From positions 1-6,368 of the forward strand of contig CAZMVB010000068.1 of the NCBI GenBank assembly GCA_964569795.1: a stretch of 6,368 nucleotides of DNA, written 5' to 3'. The translations under genes and the position numbers were made by a program. The notes under the pieces were generated by a model. It did not search any database. It saw nothing but the letters and a program-made list of their open reading frames with translations, and was not told the DNA's origin. The stretch's first letter is position 1; each line of letters starts with the position of its first letter. The DNA comes from JAHJDS01 sp964569795 (GTDB lineage Bacteria; Desulfobacterota; Desulfarculia; Desulfarculales; JAHJDS01). Shown here piece by piece: positions 1 to 4,484 of the stretch.

Positions 1-255
1 GGCCTCGACCACGGGCCGGGCCGGGGCCGGGGAAACGGTCCGGACCGGGGCCGGCCGTGGTTCGAGCCGGGGGGCCGGCCGGACCGGGGGGGCCGCTGTG
101 GCAGGAGGGGCCACGGAGACGATCAGGGTCTGGGCCCCCGGCAATGCCGGCCGGCCGGAGCGCTTAAACAGCGGGGCCGCCCCGGCCAGAAAGACCCCGT
201 GGGCCAGGCTGACCAGGCAGAACAGGACGATGAACCGGCGGCGGGTCTCCCTCAC
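1..255 (-). CDS. tonB: TonB energy transducer, N-terminal part (runs off the left edge)
   Basis: This is the first 85 codons of a TonB-like protein, which carries proton-motive energy from ExbB-ExbD to outer-membrane receptors. The start is GTG at 255-253, overlapping the exbD stop (GTGA), with AAGGT about ten bases upstream. The translation opens with arginines (RETRRR), then one membrane segment at about residues 8-30 containing S16 and H19; TonB proteins carry a conserved Ser/His pair on this helix, usually spaced SxxxH, here SxxH. From about residue 50 it is rich in Pro, Ala and Arg, the periplasm-spanning linker typical of TonB. The C-terminal receptor-binding domain lies outside the window. 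Position after exbB-exbD and behind a cobalamin riboswitch suggests service to a corrinoid receptor (inference). No stop is seen in this frame. The call rests on N-terminal architecture and context because the diagnostic C-terminus is missing. Confidence 0.82.
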   Translation of the reverse strand, partial: MRETRRRFIVLFCLVSLAHGVFLAGAAPLFKRSGRPALPGAQTLIVSVAPPATAAPPVRPAPRLEPRPAPVRTVSPAPARPVVEA

Positions 256-683
256 CTCGGTTTGACCTTTTTCTCCGGGCCCTCACCGGGCCGCACCTGG
301 AGGGACACCCGGTCAAAGCCGCTCTTGCGAACCGCCTCGAAGACCTGGATGATCCGCTGGTAGGACGCCCGGCGGTCACCGTAGATATAGACCGGCGTCT
401 TCTTGTCCTGGGCGAAGCGGGCCGTGAGGCCGGCGATCAGACCCGCCAGATCGACCGGCTGCTTGTCCAGGGCCAGGGACCCGTCGGCGCTGACGGTCAC
501 GGCGATGTGCACGTCCTTGGCCGGCCCGGCCTTGGCGGCAAAGGGCAGCTTGACCGGCAGGCCCCGGTGAACGGTCATGGACAGCATGGCGTAGATGAAA
601 AAGACCAGCAGCAGAAAGATGACGTCGATCAAGGGGATCATCTCGATCCGGGCGCGCCTGACCGCCGGGACCTTGACCTTCAC
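252..683 (-). CDS. exbD: ExbD/TolR biopolymer transport protein
   Basis: This 143-residue inner-membrane protein forms, with ExbB, the proton channel that energises TonB. The N-terminus is short and basic (MKVKVPAVRRAR). It is followed by the family signature IEMIPLIDVIFLLLVFFI at about residues 13-30, a single membrane helix holding the proton-relay aspartate D20, equivalent to Asp25 of E. coli ExbD. Residues about 40-135 form the periplasmic domain, including the typical VxVSADGSLALDKQPV strand region and an AxYQRIIQVFEAVRKSGFDRVSL segment. The length is normal for the family. Its ATG overlaps the exbB stop (ATGA, 683-680) and its stop overlaps the tonB start, so the three genes are probably translationally coupled. 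TolR is the alternative, but the adjacent TonB start and B12 control favour ExbD. Confidence 0.93.
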   Translation of the reverse strand: MKVKVPAVRRARIEMIPLIDVIFLLLVFFIYAMLSMTVHRGLPVKLPFAAKAGPAKDVHIAVTVSADGSLALDKQPVDLAGLIAGLTARFAQDKKTPVYIYGDRRASYQRIIQVFEAVRKSGFDRVSLQVRPGEGPEKKVKPR

Positions 684-1291
684 GATTTTCCTCCGTTGCG
701 CAACAGGGACAGTTCCAGCCGGGTCCCCCAGTTCTCCAGGTTTTCGGCCTGGTGCTCGGTTTTGTGCTGGAAGTAGTTGAACGGCAGCAGGCAGCAGACG
801 GCGATGGTCAGCCCGGCGGCGGTGGTGATCAGGGCCTGGGCGATGCCCGAGACCACCTCGCGGGGAGCCCCCACGGCGGGATCGACCCCGAGCATGTCAA
901 AGGAATGGATGATCCCGGTGACCGTGCCCAGGATGCCCAGCAGGGGGGCGATGGTGATCATCGAGTCCAGGACGACCATCAGCCGTCTCATCCGCCGCAC
1001 CTCGGCGGCGGCCGCCTGTTCCATGGCCCGGGCCGGCCCGGCGTCGTAATGCTCGAGGCCCGCGGCCAGGACCCGGCCCACCGGACCGCTGGTCTCCTGG
1101 CACAGGGCCCGGGCCTGATCGAATCGGCCCTGGCCGGCCAGGGCGACGACCTGGTCGCATTGCTCCTCGTCCCGCCGCCGGCCCTCGCGCCACCAGAAAA
1201 TGGCCCGATCGAGCACGACCGTGACGGCGACGATCGAACACAGGAGCAGCGGGTACATGACCGGCCCGCCCTTGGTGAAGATGGTCCACAT
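680..1291 (-). CDS. exbB: ExbB/TolQ/MotA-family proton channel protein
   Basis: This 203-residue polytopic inner-membrane protein is the partner of ExbD in the TonB motor. Residues 8-34 (GGPVMYPLLLCSIVAVTVVLDRAIFWW) are the first membrane segment with the usual Ser and Arg. A cytoplasmic helical domain covers about 35-105. Residues 107-130 carry the family motif APLLGILGTVTGIIHSF, and 149-172 (GIAQALITTAAGLTIAV) form the third helix. The channel glutamate usually seen in the GIxEAL motif is Gln152 here. The ATG at 1291 lies 19 bases after the terminator T-run and has only a weak GGGG-type ribosome site. An N-terminus matching the family starts directly there, so I keep it. It is the first gene of a riboswitch-controlled exbB-exbD-tonB operon. 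TolQ is less likely given the downstream TonB. Confidence 0.92.
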   Translation of the reverse strand: MWTIFTKGGPVMYPLLLCSIVAVTVVLDRAIFWWREGRRRDEEQCDQVVALAGQGRFDQARALCQETSGPVGRVLAAGLEHYDAGPARAMEQAAAAEVRRMRRLMVVLDSMITIAPLLGILGTVTGIIHSFDMLGVDPAVGAPREVVSGIAQALITTAAGLTIAVCCLLPFNYFQHKTEHQAENLENWGTRLELSLLRNGGKS

Positions 1292-1309
1292 CCGACTTCA
1301 ACCCCGAAT

Positions 1310-1346
1310 AAAAAAGGCTCCCCGAACCTTCTCGGTTCAGGGAGCC
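1310..1346 (-). terminator. Rho-independent terminator of the cobalamin riboswitch
   Basis: On the minus strand a stem of 7 GC-rich pairs (GGCTCCC with GGGAGCC, 1340-1346 with 1316-1322), one C-A mismatch and 5 further pairs (1334-1338 with 1324-1328) closes a 5-base loop. It is followed at once by six T residues (1315-1310). It lies between the B12 aptamer and the exbB start, so it is the expression platform: ligand-bound aptamer should favour this hairpin and stop transcription before exbB. A weaker competing pairing, GGAGC at 1361-1365 with GCTCC at 1341-1345, would use part of the 5' arm and could act as antiterminator (inference). Confidence 0.93.
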
Positions 1347-1399
1347 TACCCAGTTTGTCAGCTCCGCTAGATCGGGCGTCACCGCTTCCTCGGCGGCTC

Positions 1400-1457
1400 A
1401 GACCTGGCCCGAATTTTTTTGCTTGAAAAATCCGGGCCGGTGGAGGCGGGCAGGTCT
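1400..1457 (-). promoter_or_regulatory. Riboswitch expression-platform hairpin and alternative pairing with the B12 box
   Basis: Directly after the aptamer P1 stem, minus-strand bases 1438-1406 can fold into GGCCCG/CGGGCC extended by an A/T stem (one mismatch) around a 7-base loop. Overlapping this hairpin by one base at 1406, CAGGTCT (minus strand, 1406-1400) is perfectly complementary to AGACCTG (1457-1451), which is part of the B12 box of the aptamer. Forming this 7-bp pairing would enclose the hairpin and destroy the aptamer core. The pairings are read from the sequence; a regulatory role is inference. Confidence 0.45.
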
Positions 1458-1648
1458 TCTGACTTCCGGATCACCCTCGGGCCGAGCCTTCCCGGCGGCC
1501 TTCAGACCGCCAGTGGCCTTTGCCGGGCCGATCGGGCTCGCCCCCGATCGATCACCCGACCCGTCGGCCGTCGTCCCCGGTCACAGCGGCGGGACCGCAT
1601 CGGACTTTCACCGAATTTCCCTGTTAGGCGCGGCAGGCACCCGCCTCC
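1442..1648 (-). ncRNA. Cobalamin (B12) riboswitch aptamer
   Basis: The minus-strand RNA carries the conserved blocks of the cobalamin riboswitch in order. These are AACAGGGAA (1625-1617), GGTGAAAGTCCG (1612-1601), GCGGTCCCGCCGCTGTGA (1598-1581), GCCACTGG (1517-1510), GGGAAGGC (1493-1486) and the B12 box GAAGTCAGAAGACCTGCC (1466-1449). A perfect 9-bp P1 stem, GGAGGCGGG (1648-1640) with CCCGCCTCC (1450-1442), closes it. Members of this RNA family bind adenosyl- or methylcobalamin and repress downstream genes. Here the downstream genes are exbB-exbD-tonB, via the terminator at 1346-1310. About 95 nt separate aptamer and terminator hairpin. It follows cbiZ by about 50 bases and has its own promoter. 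Confidence 0.97.
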
Positions 1649-1658
1649 GACTGTCTTG

Positions 1659-1687
1659 AATCTATCAAGACGGCAAGGTTCAGTCAA
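1659..1687 (-). promoter_or_regulatory. Candidate sigma-70 promoter for the riboswitch-exbB-exbD-tonB transcript
   Basis: The minus strand has TTGACT (1687-1682), a 17-base spacer and TAGATT (1664-1659), matching the -35 at 5 of 6 and the -10 at 4 of 6 positions. Initiation would fall near 1652, a few bases before the 5' arm of riboswitch P1 at 1648, as expected for a riboswitch leader. It sits between the cbiZ stop and the aptamer, so the transport genes need not depend on cbiZ transcription. Confidence 0.72.
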
Positions 1688-1696
1688 GCCGATCCG

Positions 1697-2608
1697 TCAC
1701 TCGGGCCGGGGGCAGGCCCGGCAGGTCAACCTCGGCCACCACTTGTTTTGCCGGGCCTTTTTCGGGATGAGCCGGGCCGCGGCCGGGCCTCGCCTTTGCA
1801 GATAGGACTTCATCTGTCGGATCAGGGCCGTGAGCACCGCCGTGTGCACGGCCCGGGCGGCCAGCTCGCTCAGCTTGGTGTGTCCCCCGGCCTGGTCCTG
1901 CCGCCGCCCGAGCCCGGCGACGATGACCACCTCGTCGGTGCCGGTCCCGGTGGCCAGGACCCGCGGCGTGTACGAGCTCCTGATGCCCAGGTCCTGGAGG
2001 GCGGCCGTCTTGGCCTCGGTCACGGTGATGATCAGCCGGGCCAGGGCGGCCGGGGTCAGATCCACGTTCACGATCAACAGCACGTTGATCGTCCCGTGCG
2101 GCCGGCGGGGGACCTTCCTCCCTTCGAGCCAGTCCCCGTAATCGGTCCCGGCCCGCATGGCGTTGGACCCGGCCCCGGCCGTGACCAGGGCGGTGACCTT
2201 CAGCCAGGCGTACTTCCTGGTCTCGATGGCCATGCACCGCGAATCGGCCGCCGTGGACAGGAGCACCGCCTGGCCCGGCCCCGGCCCCCGGCCCTTGAGG
2301 GCCGAGGCCAAAATCGCCCCCTCATAGGTCGCCACCCCCAGGCGGCTGATGAACGGCCAGACCGAAGGCGGCGCACCGTGCAGGGCCGCGGCCCGGATGA
2401 ACCGGTACCCGTGCCGGGTGGACAGGGCGGCCCGGGGCCGCTTGAATACCACCAGGGCCGTCCGGCTGTTGAAACTGACCCGTTTATAGCTGACCTTCTG
2501 GGTCATGAACCAGGCCCGGGCCGTGGGCGCGGCCGGGACCGGGAACGAACAGAACTGGGTGATGGTCACGGTCAGGCCGTAAAAGATGATGGTCAACAGG
2601 GGGGCCAT
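1697..2608 (-). CDS. cbiZ: Adenosylcobinamide amidohydrolase CbiZ, with hydrophobic N-terminus
   Basis: CbiZ removes the aminopropanol arm of adenosylcobinamide to give adenosylcobyric acid, letting cells rebuild B12 from salvaged corrinoids. The family core is clear: ALVVFKRPRAALST (51-64), VTALVTAGAGSNAMRAG (138-154), GTINVLLIVNVDLTPAALARLIITVTEAKTAAL (172-204), QDLGIRSSY followed by ATGTGTDEVVIVAG (219-232) and GGHTKLSELAARAV (241-254). ATG at 2608 is chosen because the in-frame extension upstream is Arg/Pro-rich, has no nearby start codon, and crosses a hairpin; the ribosome site is weak. That start gives 303 residues, longer than the roughly 220-230 of archaeal CbiZ as I recall. The extra includes a hydrophobic stretch at 3-20 followed by AAPTARA, resembling a signal peptide or membrane anchor although it lacks N-terminal positive charges, and a basic tail after about 272. 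Export is inference. B12 riboswitch and TonB genes downstream support the role. Confidence 0.9.
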   Translation of the reverse strand: MAPLLTIIFYGLTVTITQFCSFPVPAAPTARAWFMTQKVSYKRVSFNSRTALVVFKRPRAALSTRHGYRFIRAAALHGAPPSVWPFISRLGVATYEGAILASALKGRGPGPGQAVLLSTAADSRCMAIETRKYAWLKVTALVTAGAGSNAMRAGTDYGDWLEGRKVPRRPHGTINVLLIVNVDLTPAALARLIITVTEAKTAALQDLGIRSSYTPRVLATGTGTDEVVIVAGLGRRQDQAGGHTKLSELAARAVHTAVLTALIRQMKSYLQRRGPAAARLIPKKARQNKWWPRLTCRACPRPE

Positions 2609-2668
2609 GGCATTACCCCGTGGAGGTTGTCGTCGTCTGGACCAGGATCGGCGGCCAGGCGATGGCGG

Positions 2669-2701
2669 CGCGGTCGGCCCGTTAAAAGGGGACCGACCGC
2701 G
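2669..2701 (-). repeat. Inverted repeat (hairpin) in the cbiZ leader
   Basis: CGCGGTCGG (2669-2677) and CCGACCGCG (2693-2701) are a perfect 9-bp inverted repeat, and CCC/GGG inside the 15-base loop can extend it with a 2-base bulge. If cbiZ starts near 2725, this strong hairpin lies in its leader, about 60 bases before the ATG. No T-run follows on either strand, so it is not a normal terminator. It does not resemble the cobalamin riboswitch consensus. A role in mRNA stability or regulation is only a guess. Confidence 0.5.
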
Positions 2702-2716
2702 CCCAAGGCACCGCTC

Positions 2717-2751
2717 CGGTTCGGCCTTAAGTTTATATGAGTCCCGAACCG
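2717..2751. repeat. Inverted repeat spanning the cbiZ -10 region
   Basis: CGGTTCGG (2717-2724) and CCGAACCG (2744-2751) form a perfect 8-bp inverted repeat with a 19-base AT-rich centre. That centre holds the candidate cbiZ -10 box. The arms could be half-sites for a dimeric regulator or an RNA hairpin; with only one copy in the window chance is not excluded. Confidence 0.4.
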
Positions 2752-2761
2752 CCGGTGTCCA
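2732..2761 (-). promoter_or_regulatory. Candidate sigma-70 promoter for cbiZ
   Basis: On the minus strand TGGACA (2761-2756), an 18-base spacer and TATAAA (2737-2732) each match the consensus at 5 of 6 positions. This is the AT-richest spot in an otherwise GC-rich intergenic region. Transcription would begin near 2725, giving a leader of about 117 bases before the cbiZ ATG. Confidence 0.62.
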
Positions 2762-2780
2762 CCCATTTGTGGCTATTACC

Positions 2781-2809
2781 TTGAGGCCGGCCGGATTTGA
2801 GGTTAACAT
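2781..2809 (+). promoter_or_regulatory. Candidate sigma-70 promoter for panB
   Basis: TTGAGG (2781-2786), a 17-base spacer and TAACAT (2804-2809) match the -35 and -10 boxes at 4 of 6 positions each. A start near 2816 leaves a leader of about 23 bases that contains the GGGAGGGG ribosome site (2829-2836) just before the panB ATG. Together with the cbiZ promoter it makes the 2609-2838 gap a divergent promoter region. Confidence 0.5.
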
Positions 2810-2838
2810 GACCCCAGTTCCTTTAACCGGGAGGGGCC

Positions 2839-3687
2839 ATGGCCGGCAAGAAGATGATCCATGATTTTCAGCGGATGAAGCGGGAAGGGGACAAGATCAC
2901 CTTCCTGACCGCCTATGACTATCCCACCGCCCAGTTCGCCCAGGCCGCCGGGCTGGACATGCTCCTGGTGGGCGATTCCCTGGGGATGTGCGTTTACGGC
3001 TACAACTCGACCGTGCCCGTGGTCATGGACCAGATGATCTGGCACGCCCAGGCGGTGCGCCGGGGCGCGCCGGACACATTCGTGATCGGCGACATGCCGT
3101 TCATGAGCTACCAGGGGGCGATTCACGAGGCGGTTTCAAACGCGGCCCGGTTTCTCAAGGAGGCCGAGTGCGACGCGGTCAAGCTCGAGGGCGGGGTCCG
3201 GGTGGCCGAGCGCATCCGGGCCATCGTCGAGGCCGGGATCGTGGTCATGGGCCACGTCGGCCTGACACCCCAGAGCTCAGGCCAGCTCGGCGGTCACAAG
3301 GCCCAGGGCCGAACCGCGGACAGCGCCCGGGCCGTGGTCGAGGACGCCCGGGCGGTCCAGGAGGCCGGGGCCCAGATGATCCTCTTGGAGGCCGTGCCCC
3401 CCGAGGTGGGCGGCTTCATCGCCCGATCACTGAAAATCCCGGTCCTGTCCATCGGCGCCGGGCCGGACTGCGACGGGCAGCTGGTCATCGTCAGCGACAT
3501 GATCGGCCAGTTCCAGGCCTTCACCCCGAAATTCGTAAAAAAATACGCCGACGTGGCCGGGGTGGTCACCCGGGCGATGAAGGACTACGCCGCCGAGGTG
3601 CGGGATGGAAAATTCCCCACCGACGAGCACTGCTACCGGATGCTCGAGGGCGAGTATGAAAAATTCCACAAACTCATGAAAAACTGA
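2839..3687 (+). CDS. panB: 3-methyl-2-oxobutanoate hydroxymethyltransferase (ketopantoate hydroxymethyltransferase)
   Basis: PanB transfers a one-carbon unit from 5,10-methylenetetrahydrofolate to 2-oxoisovalerate, giving ketopantoate, the first step of pantothenate and coenzyme A synthesis in the cytoplasm. The 282-residue protein has all family blocks of this TIM-barrel enzyme. They are FLTAYDYPTA (22-31), LLVGDSLGM (42-50), FVIGDMPFMSYQ (81-92), DAVKLEGG (112-119), VMGHVGLTPQS (136-146), LLEAVP (182-187) and IGAGPDCDGQ (205-214). D46, D85 and E117 fit the metal-binding residues and E184 the catalytic glutamate. Length is normal with a short C-terminal extension. ATG at 2839 follows a strong GGGAGG site. 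No panC or panD is adjacent, so the gene stands alone, divergent from cbiZ. Confidence 0.97.
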   Translation: MAGKKMIHDFQRMKREGDKITFLTAYDYPTAQFAQAAGLDMLLVGDSLGMCVYGYNSTVPVVMDQMIWHAQAVRRGAPDTFVIGDMPFMSYQGAIHEAVSNAARFLKEAECDAVKLEGGVRVAERIRAIVEAGIVVMGHVGLTPQSSGQLGGHKAQGRTADSARAVVEDARAVQEAGAQMILLEAVPPEVGGFIARSLKIPVLSIGAGPDCDGQLVIVSDMIGQFQAFTPKFVKKYADVAGVVTRAMKDYAAEVRDGKFPTDEHCYRMLEGEYEKFHKLMKN

Positions 3688-3806
3688 TCGCCGTCCGCCC
3701 TGGAAAAATAACCCGTCGAACACCACTGATGGGGCCTGGTCGATCATCAGAGGCTTCAATCTCTTTGCCGTCCGCTCGGACACCCAAAAAATAATTCGCT
3801 CCGGCC

Positions 3807-3844
3807 TCCCGGGGGTGGTCAAGCCCGGGATCGATTCTTAAATT
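3807..3844 (+). promoter_or_regulatory. Hairpin after panB and weak candidate hsp20 promoter
   Basis: The 220-base gap between panB and hsp20 holds a perfect 7-bp inverted repeat, TCCCGGG (3807-3813) and CCCGGGA (3824-3830), with a 10-base loop. The following TCGATTCTTAAATT is only partly T-rich, so as a panB terminator it is weak. Overlapping it, TGGTCA (3816-3821), 17 bases, and TAAATT (3839-3844) make a poor sigma-70 promoter (4 of 6 each) that could serve hsp20. I see neither a clear sigma-32 promoter nor a CIRCE element. Confidence 0.35.
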
Positions 3845-3907
3845 AGGGGAGGAAAAGGGAGCAAGTCGTCATTGGCCTGGACAATGATGAGGAACAGGAG
3901 GGAAAAA

Positions 3908-4351
3908 ATGGCTGACATCACCCGGAGAGGAACGAGACCCTGGTGGATGACGCCGTTCAGCCGCGAGCCGTGGGGGGATGTCTTCACGGATCGCCTGTGG
4001 CCCGAATGGCCCCGGCCCTGGGGCGAGGAATATACCCCCAAGTTCGATCTCTACGAACAGGAGGGCAAGTACGTCCTCGAGGCCGATCTGCCGGGATTTG
4101 ACAAGGACAACATCTCCATCACCCTGGACCAGGGCGTGCTGACCATATCCGGCCGCCAGGAGGAAAAACGCGAGGAAAAGGGCGAGCGCTACTTTTTCCA
4201 GGAGCGTACGACCGGCAGTTTCTCGCGGAGCATCCGGCTGCCCGCCGAGGTGGACCCCGAGGCGGTCGAGGCCAGCCTGGATCAGGGGGTGCTCAAGCTG
4301 ATCCTGCCGGCCAAGGGCGCGCCCGAGACCAGGAAGATCACGGTCAAGTAA
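3908..4351 (+). CDS. Small heat-shock protein, Hsp20/alpha-crystallin family
   Basis: This 147-residue ATP-independent cytoplasmic chaperone binds unfolding proteins and holds them for refolding. The N-terminal arm (1-42) is rich in Trp, Pro and Arg. The alpha-crystallin domain spans about 43-137: YTPKFDLYEQEGKYVLEADLPGFDKDNISITLDQGVLTISGRQ, then the ERYFFQERTTGSFSRSIRLPAEVDPEAVEASLDQGVLKLILPK-like half with the conserved A-x3-D-GVL-x-L pattern near 122-131. The tail ends in ITV (144-146), an I-x-I/V motif used for oligomer assembly. ATG at 3908 is chosen over an in-frame TTG at 3872 because AGGAGGG (3896-3902) lies just before it. The gene is apparently monocistronic: a strong terminator follows within 30 bases. 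Confidence 0.96.
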   Translation: MADITRRGTRPWWMTPFSREPWGDVFTDRLWPEWPRPWGEEYTPKFDLYEQEGKYVLEADLPGFDKDNISITLDQGVLTISGRQEEKREEKGERYFFQERTTGSFSRSIRLPAEVDPEAVEASLDQGVLKLILPAKGAPETRKITVK

Positions 4352-4379
4352 CCCGATTGTCGAGCACACACCGCCGGCA

Positions 4380-4418
4380 CGGCCCCTCGGGGTATCGGCC
4401 CCGGGGGGCCGTTATTTT
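4380..4418 (+). terminator. Strong Rho-independent terminator after hsp20
   Basis: A 13-bp stem with one T-G wobble, CGGCCCCTCGGGG (4380-4392) with CCCCGGGGGGCCG (4399-4411), closes a six-base TATCGG loop. It is followed directly by TTATTTT. The stem starts 29 bases after the hsp20 stop codon and isolates hsp20 from the glycosylase gene. Confidence 0.93.
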
Positions 4419-4448
4419 AGCGTAATTCCCGGATGTTCGGGCCACCTC

Positions 4449-4478
4449 TTGCCCTGGAGGCGGCTCTGCCGCTACAAT
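4449..4478 (+). promoter_or_regulatory. Candidate promoter placing the glycosylase mRNA start at its ATG
   Basis: TTGCCC (4449-4454), an 18-base spacer and TACAAT (4473-4478) match the -35 at 4 of 6 and the -10 at 5 of 6. Initiation seven bases after the -10 would be at 4485, the A of the ATG of the glycosylase gene. No ribosome site sits at a usable distance from that ATG. The only GGAGG (4456-4460) is 24 bases away, inside the promoter spacer. A leaderless mRNA is therefore likely. Confidence 0.6.
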
Positions 4479-4484
4479 GCCTCC

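Noticed and set aside
1..130. GGCCGG/CCGGCC-rich stretches as a repeat array or CRISPR
   Set aside because: They are irregular and explained by Pro/Ala/Arg codons of the TonB linker; no fixed repeat unit or spacers.
897..1382. Possible leader peptide or alternative frame starting in the riboswitch leader on the minus strand
   Set aside because: The frame crosses the terminator and then exbB out of frame, with Arg/Gly/Pro-rich shadow composition and no ribosome site.
752..1426. Plus-strand open frame opposite exbB and its leader
   Set aside because: Low-complexity Gly/Asp/Arg translation, antisense to a certain gene, and it runs through the riboswitch terminator.
1748..2740. Long plus-strand open frame opposite cbiZ
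   Set aside because: Gly/Pro/Arg-rich translation with no recognisable motif; it is the antisense shadow of the high-GC cbiZ gene.
2609..2809. In-frame N-terminal extension of cbiZ to an ATG at 2809
   Set aside because: The added residues are Arg/Pro-rich and unlike the family, the region contains the candidate cbiZ promoter and two inverted repeats, and the ATG overlaps the panB promoter.
3720..3760. TGAT...ATCA palindromic bases after panB as terminator or operator
   Set aside because: Only four paired bases, a long loop and no T-run.
3427..3822. Minus-strand open frame opposite the end of panB
   Set aside because: Antisense to well-conserved PanB sequence and without family resemblance or ribosome site.
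3872..3907. TTG start extending Hsp20 by 12 residues
   Set aside because: ATG 3908 has an AGGAGGG site at correct spacing, which would lie inside the coding region of the extended form.
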